Assembly: GCA_024362935.1 (NCBI GenBank)
Contig: JANCRA010000003.1
Coordinates: 49,017,844 to 49,081,843, forward strand
Reading direction: 5' to 3'
Source: Setophaga petechia
Lineage: Eukaryota; Chordata; Aves; Passeriformes; Parulidae
Length of the DNA stretch: 64,000 bases
This document shows positions 28,073 through 39,003 of the stretch, piece by piece. The stretch's first letter is position 1. Each line of letters starts with the position of its first letter. The position numbers and the translations under genes are program-made. The notes under the pieces are model-generated. The model did no database searches. It was given only the letters and a program-made list of their open reading frames with translations, and had not been told where the DNA came from.

Positions 28073-31000
28073 ATGGAGCTGAGAGCAGGTAGGAGACCCC
28101 CGCGCCGACCGGCACCGGCCCCGCACCGGCCCCGCACCGGCCCCGCCGCTGCCACTTTAACAAAAGCCGGGCGGGAGCCAGAAGCGCACGGGGGGCGCAG
28201 CGAGGGAGAAAGCGGGGGTCCCCCCTTCCTAGCCGGCCAGCGGCACCCCGGGGGACCCCCCTCTTCCCTTCCCTCCCCTCCGCCTTCCGCAGCTCCGGGG
28301 CTCGGCTCCAGCCTCCCCACCTCTGCCCGGTGCCGGGACCCCGGGGATGGGGATGGGGAAACGGGGGATAAAGCCGGGGCCGGGGGGGAGAGGGAGGGAA
28401 TGAATGGAGCCCGCTCTTGTGTACAATTGCATCAAATACATTCTTGAAAGCAACCTGGTTCTGCTTAACACTTGAATTGGGAAAAAAAAAAAAAAAAAAA
28501 AAAAAGAGGAAAGAAGGAGGCAGCAGCTTGGAGAGGGTGGATGCGAGCTCCAGTTTTTTTTCCTTTTTCTTTTTTTTTTTTTTTTATTCCTGCATTCCTG
28601 GACCCCAATCAAAAGAGCAAATCAAGGGAGGTGGAAGGGGGGAACGGCGGCGAGCGAGGCAGCCGGAGCGCAGTGCGAACCCTCCACACCCCAAAAACCC
28701 ACCCAACCCGCCCCGGTTTTTTTTTTTTCCACCTAACACCCGAGCGAGCCCAAACCAAAACAAATAGAGACCGAGGGAAAAAAAAAAAAAAAGAAAGAAA
28801 GAAAAAAAAAAGCCAGAAACCAACCCCAAAAAAAAAAAAAAAAACACCCAACCCTGAGCGCGAGCGAAGCAGCGAGCCAGGGCTGAGGCGAGCGGGCGGG
28901 CTCGGGAAGCCAAGCAAGAGCCGAGCCCCCCAAAATCCCCCTGCACCCCGACTATGCTAAATGTAACCGGGGAGCTCTCAGGTAAGCCCGCGGCGCTGGG
29001 TGCGGGGCGGGGGGCTGCCCCAACTCCCCTGCCTACATCTGCCGGGAGTTTTTTCCCCTTTCCAAACCGACTGCTGATTTTAATTTGATGTGATTAAAAC
29101 GTCTGTCTGGCTTTGGGATTGATTTAAGACTTTCCCCTCTCTAGGTTGGGTTGTTGTTCTTTTTTTTTTTTTTTTTTTTTTCCCCCTTTCTCTCGTTCCC
29201 TCTTTTCCATGCATGTTTGTGATTACCAGGGAGGGAACCGCCGCTGAGCACGGAGAATTAAACCCCGGGACCGACAGAGGGGAGGAAAAGGAAAGTCGGT
29301 GGGATTTATGGGGGGCTGGAAGAGTTAGTTTTCCTGCCCGGGGCTGGATTTCGGGGCTTGACACAGAACTCCGCCGCTGAAGCCGGCGTCGTTCCTGCCG
29401 GACACGGCAGCGGGATTTGGGGGTGCTGGGGAGGGGACGGCTTTGTTCCCTCGGCCCCAGCGCCACCGGCACCCCCGGGGCTGCTGCGGGGCCGGGCGGC
29501 CTGGCGGCACACCGGCACCGGGGGCTGCTCGCCCGGAAAATGCTGGAAAACACCCTTAAAAGGTCAAAGTGTGGGCGCCTCCAGGCTCCCCGGGGTCCCG
29601 GGCGGCGGGACCGGGGCCGGGGCAGCACGAGGCCGGCGCCGGGTTCGGCTCCAGCTCCCGCGGTGCCGCCGTGACGCAGGACGGGCACAGCGGCGCGAGC
29701 GCCGGGGAACCGGAAAAGCGAGGCCGGGATCCCCGGCGGCTCCATCGCCCTCCCTCGCCCCTTCCTTTCCCCCTTCCCGCTGCCGCCGGGCCCGGCGGAC
29801 GTGGCCGAACCGGTGGCACGGCCGGAGCCGAGGCCTGCGGGGACGGGCGGGGAAGGGGACGCCGAGGAGGAGCCGCAGCGCTGGAGCTCGGCCGCCGGGA
29901 CCCCGTTCCCGTTCCGGGACATCCCCCGCCGGGCGGTGTCCCCGGCAGGGCTCGGGTACTCTCGGCATCCCCGGTGTCCCTATTTAGCGGGCGGTGCGAG
30001 GGCACGGTGGCGGCCGCACATCTGGGCTGCATTAGGCGCAGGCTCCGCAGGGAAATGCGGAGGGCTCTGCTTACAGGGCCGCGCTGGGGGGAGATTTATG
30101 CCCTGCTAAGTGGCACCGAGCCCCATAAATCATCCCCTCGCACCCCCCGGGGCTGCAGCGCCGGCGTCCCGGTGCCACCGTGCCAGCACCACCGTCCCAG
30201 CGTGGCGGCGGGCGCGTGGGGATGCACTCCTGGATGGGCTCTCTGGGATATCTGGGAAGCAGCTGGCCCGGCAGTGTTGTGGCTGCGTGTGGCACGTGGC
30301 CTGTGGGTGACAGAGGCGTCCCAGGCCTCACCAGGGTGCTGTGGGGACATCAGGGCATGGCCATGCCCACCAGAGCTGCTGGTCCCACACCGAGCTGGCC
30401 AGGCAGTGTCCCCCTGGCCAGCAATGCCAGCGGGTCTGGAGGTGCCAGGGCGTGTCACCCGCGGCTCTGCGGTGCCACGTGGGCTGGCACCGGGGGTTCC
30501 CTGCCCTGCTGGAGAGCGGCCAGCCTGGCTCTGTGCTGGTGAACCCCGAGAACACTCCTGGAAGGGCTCGGTGGCTCCGTGACCCGCTCCGGGAGCAGCG
30601 GGAAGGGATGGAGGTGCCTCGCGAGGCTCCCGGGCGTGCGTGTGGGGCAGCGGGGTCTGGTTGGGATTAGGGGCCTGCGCCCCCCTCGCCGGCGGGGGTG
30701 TTTCCATGGTGCCGCTGGCTGGAGCCGGAGCTGGATGGGAAATCCAGGCCCAGCTAATTACGGCCTCGCTGTAGTCTCCCGTGCGCTGCCGCATTTATAA
30801 ACACACGGAGGAGACAGGATGTAAACACTCAGCGCCGCGAGCGAGCGCAGGCACGGCCCGCACCGGGGGGGACGCGGGGCCATGAGCCCCCCGCGCCACC
30901 ACCCACCCCTGGCACGGCAGCTTTGCCATGGGATGGATGGGATGGGATGGATGCATGGATGGGATGGAGTGCGGTAGAATGGGATGGATGGGATGGGGAC

Positions 31001-34000
31001 CCCGCAGCGATGGCCGTGGGTGCTGTTGGGGAACAAGGGCACTCATGTTCTTCCTGGTGGAACCCAGGGGATGCTGTGTCTGTGATATCTGGGTGTGGAA
31101 GGTGAGCATCCCCGTGTCCCCACCGTGCCAGCTCCACAGGGGCGCTGCTGTGCTGTGGTGTCACCTCCCCAGTCACAGCAGGGTAAAATGCCAGCAGTGT
31201 GGGGACACAGAGGCAGCTGTCCATGAGCCCTTGAGTGTCCCCCACTCCAAGCCCCTCGGAGCTGGCGGCCACACTGGACTGGGAAACGCCCCGTGAGGGG
31301 TTAAACGGTGCCTGTTGGTGGCCAGGACAGTGGCTGGGGTAGCGGGGACAGGGCTGCTTTGTCCTCTGTGCCACAGTCATGCCTGGCCATGGCGAGACCT
31401 CCCGTGCTGGCCCCAGGAGCGGGGCTGCGGGGTGGGAAGGGGCTCTGTTGGCCGCTGGACGCCGGCCCATCAGATACAGGGCAGCTCCGCCGCGGCGTCG
31501 GGGGCCGGCTCGGCCCCGTCCTCTGCCGGGGGCTCCGGGGCCGGGGGGTCTCCCCTTCCCGGCTGCCGCCCCCGCCACCAGGCTTTCGGGAAAGCGGTTC
31601 TGGGCAGGCTGTGGTCGCTCAGCCCTGGCGGCTCTGCCCACAGCATGCCCAGCGAACAGCTCACCGTCTCCGTGGCCGAATTCCTGCCTCGGCCGCTGGC
31701 CGGGAGGTCTGGCCAGCGCTGCTGCCTGCGCTGCTGGGCGGGTGGCAGGCCAGGGGTCCCGGGTGTCCCCCCAAAGGCGGGCGAGCCACGTCTCTTCTGC
31801 CACGTGTGCGAGGGGTGTCCGTGGCAGCACCGGTGTGTCCGGGTGGGCGTGCCGGCAGAGCAGGGGGTGCCCGCTGCCCTGGCCCCCCGTCACCCCGGCT
31901 CCTCGGGTGTCCCCAGGGCCCAGCGGGTGACCCCGGGCAGGCACGCCATGAGTTGCTTACGTGGGCTGGGAGCATCCTGGCCGCGCTCCAGGGCCGGTTT
32001 TGAAACCCTCGGGCTCTTCCTTTCCGACGTCACCGGGATCCAGCTGTGCCGGCTGGAGCCTCCCTCCTCCACTGTCTGTGCCGGTGGGTGCCCGGCGCCA
32101 GCCGCGGGGACACGGGTGGGCAGGGGACAGCGAGGGCACCCGCTGTGGCTGGGCCATTGTCACTGCTGGGCCATAGTCACTGTCACTGCTGTGCCACTGT
32201 CATCATCACTGCTGTGCCACGGTCACTGTCACTGCTGTGTCATGGCCACTGTCTCTGCTGTGCCCTGGTCACTGTCACTGCTGTGTCATTGCCACCCTCA
32301 TTACTATGCAGTGTCACTGTCACTGCTGTGTCATGGCCACTGTCAGTACTGTACCACAGTCACTGTCACTGCTGTGCCAGGGTCACCATCGTCACTGTGT
32401 CACGGTCACCTCTGCCCAGCACCATCCACTCTGTGCATCCCACTGTTCCCATCCCTCTGACACCCACCTCCATCCCCTTCCTCCATCATCCTCATCCTCG
32501 TGTCCGGGCCACCTGCCCGGGATCCACCGTGGCTCCATCCCAATCTTCCATCCCTGCCATCCCCCCCCGTCCTGCTCCCCGGCTGTGTTTGGTTTGGCAC
32601 CGGCCAGGCCGGGGCGGGTGTAAATCCCGCCTGGAAACCGGAGCCGGCGGCGGGCAAGGGTCCGGCCAAAGCAAACACCGGGAGGGGGGGGGGTTCTGTG
32701 CGTTGTGAGTCACCGCGGCCCCCCCGCCGCCCCCCCCGGCCCACGCTCGCACGCACGGGGAGCCGGCCGCACGCTCCGTGCACCGGGACGCACCGGGACG
32801 CACCGGGATGCATGACCAGGGGACACGGGGGCACGTGGCACCACGTGAGGTGTCACAGCACGGTGTGGCGTGGTGTGAGAGCTGTGTGTCACACGTGGGT
32901 GGCACGTAACGGAGTGTCCCCCATGATAGGATGTGCACAGCACGCTGCAGGCTTGTCTGGCATGCCCTGTGAGTGTCACACGTGTCACACGCCTGTGTGG
33001 GAGGTGACACACCTGGGTGGTGTCTCATGCGAGTGGTGTGTCACACACATGCACGGTGTCACACTGCATTGTGTCACACGCCTGGAAAGTGCCGTGTTCC
33101 CCACGCCTGTGTGATGCAGACGCACAGGGTGCATCCCAGGTGTGCCCTGGACGTATCCCAGAGGTGTCACGAGTGTCCTGCACACCTCCGGGGTGCATCC
33201 CAGGTGAGACAGCGTCCTGCACGCTCTGGGGGCACTCGCATCCCCCACAGCGAGGTTTGCAGTTTGCAGGACACCCACGGCGGTGATGCCGTTGTGGCCG
33301 GAGCCGGGATGTCCCCGAGGGCCGCCGTGCGTCACGGGCGGCCGGTGACGGGGAGCGGTGACGCGCGGGGGCGCGGGGGGCTGCCCGCAGCGGGAGCCCC
33401 GCGGTGCCGAGCCGTGCCAGCGGCCGGGCTTTCCCGGGCGGCGCTGCCGGGAAGGCCGGCTGTGGCGAGCCGGGGGTGCCAGCTGGCCGGAGCGTCCTGG
33501 CCGCGGGCCGTGACCTTTGCGGAGCCGCCGGCCGGCGGGGCCGCGCTCCGGGGCCGCCCTGACGTCAGGCCGATGATGACGGGGACCCCGCCGGCGCTTT
33601 CCGGTGCCTCCGCAAAGGTCACCCCGCGCCCCGGCCGCTCCTGGGAGCCGCTTCCCACCCCCCTCCCCCCATATTCCCGGTGGCCCCTCGGCGGGGGTCC
33701 CCGCTGGGTGCCCGGGCCGCTCCGGCGTTGGCGGTGCCCAAATATATCCCAGGCGTGTGTCCCGGCGGGAATGCCGCGGCCGCGCTGCTCCAGACCATAT
33801 AAAGGATTGTTGGTGCAGCCGCGGGCGGGAGCGCTCCGAGGGGAGCCGGGGGGTCACCGCGCTGAAGTGGGGGTTCCTGCTGCTCCGGGGGGCTGCTGAG
33901 GTGAAGGGGACCCCACCCTCCCCACCTCCGTATCTCAATTTCCCCGCGCTCAGACGGGTGACTCAGGGATACTCTGCAGGCTCAGCGTCGCACACACGGA

Positions 34001-35121
34001 GTGTCCCTGTCACCCCCCCTGAGGTGCTGTGTGTCCCCCACAGGTGACTCTTGGGGGATCTTCACCTTCCTGTGCGCCGCGCTTTGCAACCTGCCGGCGC
34101 TGCCGGCGCTGAACTGTTCCGAGGAGCTGGGCGCCGGCCAGTCCATCCAGCAGACGTACGACCTGACCCGCTACCTGGAGCACCAGCTCCGCACCCTCGC
34201 CGGCACCTACGTGAGTCCCCGACGCGGCACCCCCCGGAATATCCACCCCGTGCCCAGCTGCTCCCACGCCGGAGGGCGCGGAAATGCCTCATCGCCCCCC
34301 GGGCGCAGGGCGGCTCCCGGGCACCCTCCCCTCGGCCCGTGATTCCGTCATGGGCGCGGGCATCCGCCTCTCCTTCCCCGCGGGCGTCGCCGACTCACCC
34401 GGAGGTTCCCCGTCCCTGCCCTGGCGTGCCCTCGGCGGGGCCGGCACGTTCGGTGCCAAGCGGTGACGGTGGCACCGCCCGGGCCGTGCTGGAACCTCCG
34501 GCTCGGGCAGGGAGCGAGGGAGGGGACGTGACAGGAGAAGGGAGAGCCGGGATGAGCGGGACGTGGAGCTGGGCACGGGGTGGATTTGTATCCCTGACCC
34601 CCGGCACCTCCATTCCCTTCCAGCTGAACTACCTGGGCCCCCCCTTCAATGAGCCCGACTTCAACCCGCCGCGGCTGGTGCGGGCCGAGCCACGCGTGCC
34701 CAGCGCCACCGTGGACCTGGACCTGTGGCGGGGCCTGACGGACAACGCGCGCCTGGCCGCCAACTACCGGGCCTACAGCCGCCTGCTCTGCTACCTGCGG
34801 GTGCTGGACGGGCAGGTGGGCACGGCCGAGCTGCGCCACCGCCTCGCCCACTTCTGCGCCAGCCTGCAGGGGCTGGTGCTCAGCATCGGCGGCGTCATGT
34901 CCTCGCTGGGGTACCCGCTGCCCGCCGGGCCTGCCGCGCCCCCCGCCGGGCCCCCCGGCGCGCCCGCCGCCCCCAATGACTTCCTGAAGAAGATGGATGA
35001 TTTCTGGCTGCTGAAGGAGCTGCAGACCTGGCTCTGGCGCTCGGCCAAGGACTTCAACCGACTCAAGAAGAAGGTGCCGCCCGCTGTGGTCACCCTGCGG
35101 CTGGAGGCGAGGGGGTTCTGA
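28073..35121 (+). CDS. CLCF1: Cardiotrophin-like cytokine factor 1
   Basis: Secreted four-helix cytokine of the IL-6 family; with CRLF1 it signals through CNTFR, gp130 and LIFR. Coding exon 1 is 16 nt (28073-28088, MELRA plus one base), then a 6 kb intron, exon 2 at 34044-34210 and exon 3 at 34624-35121; 226 aa (human 225). MELRAGDSWG mirrors the mammalian start. A hydrophobic signal segment (FTFLCAALCNLPALPAL) ends near residue 29. Conserved blocks: QQTYDLTRYLEHQLRTLAGT (helix A), LNYLGPPFNEPDFNPPRL, LAHFCASLQGL and FWLLKELQTWLWRSAKDF (helix D), closing with a basic RLKKK tail. Two cysteines in the mature helices are visible. The segment before helix D is an expanded Pro/Ala/Gly linker coded by GC-rich DNA. 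Confidence 0.96.
28482..28845. repeat. Cluster of poly(A) and poly(T) tracts
   Basis: A run of over 20 A at 28482-28505, T-rich tracts at 28552-28587, T10 at 28720-28730, A-rich tracts with GAAAGAAAG at 28779-28810 and a run of about 16 A at 28829-28844. All lie within 370 bp, just before the alternative CLCF1 exon. Composition differs sharply from the GC-rich surroundings. Confidence 0.85.
28954..28981 (+). other. CLCF1: Candidate alternative first coding exon of CLCF1
   Basis: ATGCTAAATGTAACCGGGGA begins a 28-nt stretch ending in a strong CAG|GTAAGC donor. Its end phase (one extra base) equals that of exon 1, so splicing to 34044 gives MLNVTGELS-GDSWG in frame with the signal segment. It lies 873 bp downstream of exon 1 after a run of A and T tracts. 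Inferred only; no transcript evidence is available. Confidence 0.35.
30926..31000. repeat. GGATG / GGGATGGAT microsatellite
   Basis: Imperfect GGATG and GGGATG units in CLCF1 intron 1. Confidence 0.85.
32155..32405. repeat. GGTCACTGTCACTGCTGTGCCA minisatellite
   Basis: About ten copies of a 21-30 bp unit with core CACTGTCACTGCTGTG in CLCF1 intron 1. A few copies carry CATCATCACTG or CATTACTATG variants. Confidence 0.8.
33510..33622. promoter_or_regulatory. Inverted-repeat element with central CRE in CLCF1 intron 1
   Basis: GTGACCTTTGCGGAG (33510-33524) and its exact reverse complement (33608-33622) flank a CpG-rich core holding TGACGTCA at 33560-33567. The arms contain CAAAGGTCA, a nuclear-receptor half-site of the DR1/HNF4/TR4 type. 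Function is inferred. Confidence 0.5.
33798..33803 (+). promoter_or_regulatory. TATA-box candidate in CLCF1 intron 1
   Basis: TATAAA inside CCATATAAAGG, about 240 bp before CLCF1 exon 2 and 176 bp after the inverted-repeat element. It could drive a downstream transcript, but no in-frame ATG upstream of exon 2 is visible. Confidence 0.3.
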
Positions 35122-35124
35122 GCA

Positions 35125-35298
35125 CCTGCTGGGCTCCAGTGCCACCACGGCCACGCAGGTCCCCTCTTCCACCACCCGTGTGCCTTGAGAAATGGGGCTC
35201 CTGACCCCCAAACCACCCCACAACCTCATCATCACCTGGCAGTGCCTTGAAAGATGGGGCTCCTGACATCACGTGTCTCCACAGCCACCCTGCAGCCC

Positions 35299-35330
<32 letters not shown>

Positions 35331-35830
35331 TACTGTGCCTTAAGGAACAGGGCTCCTGAACCCAAGTGCCACCACGGCCACCCCGTGTTCCCTGTCCACC
35401 ACCGGTGTGCTTTGAGAAATAGGGTTTCTGACTCCCAAGTGCCCCCACAGCCACGTCACAATCCCACTTTCACCATGGTGCCTTAAGCGAGGGGCTCCTG
35501 ACCCCGAGTGCCACCCACCACAGCCACCTCACATACCCTCTGTCACCACATTCTGCTGTATGGGATGCATCTCCTGACCCCAAATGCCACCAAAGCCACT
35601 CCATGTCCCCTCTTTGCAACCAGCGTCCCTTCAAAACTGTCTCCTGACCCCGGAGTGCTGCCAAAGCCGCCCCAAGTCCTTATCATCACGCAGCTGTGCT
35701 TCAAGGGTGGAGCTCCTCACCCCAAAGTGCCACCACAGTCACCCCGCAGCCCCTCTGTCACTTTGTTGTGTCTTAAGGGACAGGTGTCCTGACTCCCGAG
35801 TGCCCCTCCATGGTGTCCCCAACCCCCAGG
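35125..35830. repeat. 70-bp minisatellite in CLCF1 3' UTR, with an ATC microsatellite
   Basis: About ten diverged copies of a roughly 70-bp unit: TGCCTTGAGAAATGGGGCTC, then CTGACCCCAAGTGCCACCAC, then AGCCACCCC plus a variable end. One copy contains a perfect (ATC)9 run at 35303-35330. The array supplies over half of the 3' UTR. Confidence 0.85.
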
Positions 35831-36130
35831 GTGCCTGTCCCCATCCCTAAAATCTCCAGAGGGGGTGAAAACCCCGCCCATCCCAAAAAGGACCAACGCC
35901 CTCTGAGCATAGGAATAAGCCCCGCCCCAGCCAGCAGCAAGCCACGCCCCCAGAGCAATAGGCTCAGCCCCAGACGGCAATAAGCCCCGCCCACCCGCCT
36001 GTGTAGCAAGCCCCGCCTCCTCCCCGCATCAGGCCCCGCCCCCTGACCTAAGCCCCGCCTCTCCCGTGGTTGGATGGGCGGTGGGGCGAGGCCGTGGGGC
36101 GCGGCCGCTGTCCCGGTGCGTCTATGAGTG

Positions 36131-36169
36131 TTTATTTATTGGAGATGTTTATTTATTGGGGTATTTATT
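36131..36169. promoter_or_regulatory. AU-rich element (+) that is also a poly(A)-signal array (-)
   Basis: On the plus strand, ATTTA pentamers occur at 36134-36138, 36151-36155 and 36163-36167, within TTTATTTATT repeats near the end of the CLCF1 3' UTR; such elements destabilise cytokine mRNAs. On the minus strand the same bases give five AATAAA hexamers (plus-strand TTTATT at 36131, 36135, 36148, 36152 and 36164), placed 245-285 nt after the stop of the convergent GLYAT-like gene. Confidence 0.7.
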
Positions 36170-36195
36170 GCAGAAGATCTATTCTTGTATGAACG

Positions 36196-36201
36196 AATAA
36201 A
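36196..36201 (+). promoter_or_regulatory. CLCF1: Poly(A) signal of CLCF1
   Basis: AATAAA 1.07 kb after the CLCF1 stop, about 30 nt downstream of the AU-rich element. Confidence 0.85.
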
Positions 36202-36414
36202 AGCCTTTCTCCAGCCCCCCGCCTCTCCCGTGCCGCACGCCGGTAACGGCTCCGTGTGGAATTTGGGCTGTTCCCGTCAGTGCCGTCAGTAGGGATCAGA
36301 GTGAAGGGCTCCAAGTGTGGGGATTGGGGTGCTCCCTTCTCTCACAGGATGGGGATCCAGGTAACCCCATCCCGAGAACAGGCACCCCCCACCATGGCAC
36401 CCCCTCCCTGGGCG

Positions 36415-38617
36415 CTACTGTGGGGTGCACAGGATCATGTGGAAGGTTCCGGGCTGGGGCACGAAGCCGATGGCTTGCAGGGCGTGCAGCGAGGCCGTGT
36501 TGTGGGGCAGCACGGCGCAGTAGATGGGGAAGCGGCGGGCGTGCAGCTCCCGGCCCAGTGCGTTCAGCGGGAGCCCGGTGAGGCCGCGGCCGCGCCAGGC
36601 GGGCACGGTGTAACCGTGGCGCAGGCAGCCCTGCCCGTCCAGCAGGCTCCAGGACACCGGGCGGCCCCGCGGGTCCAGCAGGCAGGCAGAAGGCAGCGTC
36701 CGCACCAGCCCCAGCAGGAACGCCCGGCTGCGGGCATTGCCCCCCAGCGCCCACGTGGCGTTGAGCAGAGGGATGTGGCTTGGGGACACGGGCGCCAGGC
36801 GCAGGCCCGGGGGCATCCTGCAACAGGGCATGGCAGAGGGGGGAATGCTGAATCCTGGTGCCAGCAGGGATGGCTGATGGGGTGGGATTGGGAACCCCTG
36901 TGCCACCCAGAGATGGAATATGGGACCCTGGTTTCCCCTAGGGATGGGATTGGGCACCCCTGTGCCACCCAGGGATGGAATCTGGAACCCTCATGCCACC
37001 CAGGAGTGGGACTGGGGACCCCTGTGTTACCCAAGGATGTGCTCAGTGAACCCACTTATGTCACCCAGTGATCCTTGTGCCACTCAGGCAAGTGCTCAGG
37101 GACCCCTGTGCCACCCAGAGATGGAATCTGGGACCCTGGTTTTCTCTAGGGATGGGATTGGGAACCCCTGTGCCACCCAGGGATGGAATATGGGACCCTT
37201 ATACCACCCAGGAGTGGGATTGGGGGCCCCTGTGCCACCCAGAGATGGAATATGGGACTATTGCTTCCCCTAGGGATGGGATTGGGGACATTTGTGCCAC
37301 CCAGGGATGGAATCTAGGACACTTATACCACTCAGGAGTAGGATTGGGAACCCCTGTGCCACCCAGGGGTGTGCTCAGTGATCCCATTCATGTCTCCCTG
37401 TGCCTGTCAGGGATATGCTTAAGGACCCCTGTGCCACCCAGGGAGGTGACTATGACCCCCCCGTGCTACAAAGAAATGTGACAGGTCTCTGTGTGCCACC
37501 CAGGGATGTGACTGGTCCCTCAGTGCCCATGTGATTCCAGTATCCTATGTGCCCCCAGTGTCCCCTGTCCCCCCAGTGCCCCTCACTCACTGTCTGCGGG
37601 GCTGGGGGGGCTCAGGGCTCATCAGTGCCCGGTACCGGATGATCTCCACCTTCAGCCCCCTGGCACTGGCCACCTCCTGCACGGCCTGGTCCAGCCCATC
37701 CTGCATACCTGGGACACCCTGTCAGCCAGACAGGAGACCCAGATGGAGGGTAGAGGAGCCCTGTGTCCTCCCAGTGCCATCCTTACCCAGAATCTGGAAG
37801 GCTCTTTCCTGGGTCACTGCCTCAGTGCCCTCCAGCAGTGCCTGCAGGGCTCCCTTGTCCCGGTAGAACACGGACAGCTGGTTGGTGTAGTAGTCCCTGG
37901 GGTCCCTGTGGTCCTGGGAAGGACATGGAGCTGAGGGTGGCACGCCAGTTCCCAGTCCCCTGGGGTGTGGGGTGCTGCTGCCAGGGCAGGGGCAGCACCC
38001 TGGGCAGCACCTCTGGGTGCAGGCGGGTCAGGACGATGCTGAAATTGGGCCAGGAGTCCACCAGCACCTCGTGGGAGGCCGGGTTCCCCCTGGCCACCGT
38101 CATCACAGTCCCCAGGACCTGCACGGAAGGTCATTGTCACCTGTAGGAGAGGGCAGAGGGGACAGAGGGGTGCCCAGAGTCCCTCCGGTCCCCTCACCAG
38201 CAGGAGAGGGGGAGCAGAAGAGACCCCAGGGTCTCTGTTGGCAGCAGGGCAGGGGACAGGGGACAGAGGGGTCCTTGTCACCACCAGGGTCGGTGGGGAG
38301 GCAGAGGGGTCCCAGGGTCCTCATCACTGGCAAGGCAGGGGAGAGGGGACAGGGGACAGGGACAGGGGGGTCCCGGGAGTCAGCAGCACTGACAGGACAA
38401 GGGTGAGGGGACAAAGGAATCCCCGGGGTCCTCACCACCGGCAGAGAGGGAGGGAGGGAGGGACAGAGGGCTCCCCAGGGAAACTGTCACCAGCAGGACA
38501 GGGCAGAGGGGACAGAGGGATCCTCGGGGTGGCTGTCACCGGCAGGGTGGTGGGCAGGCTCTTCCGCAGGGTCTCCTCCAGGAGCTGCAGCTGGGCTGGG
38601 CACCTCAGGATCAGCAT
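36415..38617 (-). CDS. Glycine N-acyltransferase-like protein, copy 1
   Basis: Member of the GLYAT/GLYATL family, which moves acyl groups from acyl-CoA to glycine or glutamine. Exons 38540-38617, 38011-38118, 37787-37913, 37591-37708 and 36415-36817 encode 277 aa (human GLYAT about 296). The start at 38617 (MLILRCPAQLQLLEETLRKS) aligns with MKILTCSAHLQQLEGILRKS of the neighbouring copy; an upstream in-frame ATG at 38683 exists but breaks that match. N-terminal domain: VMTVARGNPASHEVLVDSWP and YYTNQLSVFYRDKGALQALL. C-terminal GNAT-like domain: TWALGGNARSRAFL, SWSLLDGQGCLRHGYTVPAW with the CoA-loop-like RGRG, and LQAIGFVPQPGTFHMILC. Substrate unknown. Mammals have no such gene here. Confidence 0.9.
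36880..37520. repeat. Large minisatellite in GLYAT-like copy 1 intron 4
   Basis: About ten copies of a 60-75 bp composite unit alternating GGGATGGGATTGGGAACCCC, TGTGCCACCCAGAGATGGAA and TATGGGACCCTGGTTTCCCC blocks. It fills almost the whole intron between exons 37591-37708 and 36415-36817. Confidence 0.85.
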
Positions 38618-39003
38618 GGCTTCCTGACCGTGCGGCAGGTGGGGACACCGAGGATCCGTGAGGAGCTGGTGGCACTGGGGCAATGTCCCAGAGTGTCCCA
38701 GCCGAGCACCCGTCCTCAGGTGGCCACAGGGCTGGCCCGGTGCCCAGTGTTCAGCAGGATGGACCCTGCCCGCTGCCCCCCAAGGCAGGGGGCACTCGCT
38801 GGCCCGTGACAGCTGTGGTAACCATTGTCACCAAGTGCCACACAGTCTCCAGACTCCCACTCCACAGGTCCCCTGAACCCACAGACTCAGGACTGTTGCA
38901 GGGTGAGTGCTGGAGGAGATGGGGACCGTGGGGAAAGGGATGGGGACAGGGGTCATGCCTGGTGGCCCTGTCCCCCTGTTACTGAGGGTCTCTCAGCAGG
39001 ACA
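38618..39003. promoter_or_regulatory. Divergent promoter shared by the two GLYAT-like genes
   Basis: The start codons of the two oppositely oriented copies are 386 bp apart. The interval has no TATA box that I can see and no CpG island; 5' UTR exons may lie within it. A shared bidirectional promoter is inferred from the spacing. Confidence 0.45.

Larger units (their letters stand above)
28089..34043 (+). other. CLCF1: CLCF1 intron 1
   Basis: Six kilobases with no further coding exon that I can support. Contents: mononucleotide tracts (28482-28860 and 29160-29182), a CpG-rich stretch to about 30050, a GGATG microsatellite (30926-31000), a GTCACTGTCACTGCTGTG minisatellite (32155-32405), a TGTCACACG-rich degenerate stretch (32830-33200), and a CpG-rich element with a CRE and a TATA box (33510-33805). 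Confidence 0.7.

Noticed and set aside
28400..28860. Poly(A) and poly(T) tracts as tails of processed pseudogenes
   Set aside because: No retrogene body or target-site duplication is visible beside any tract.
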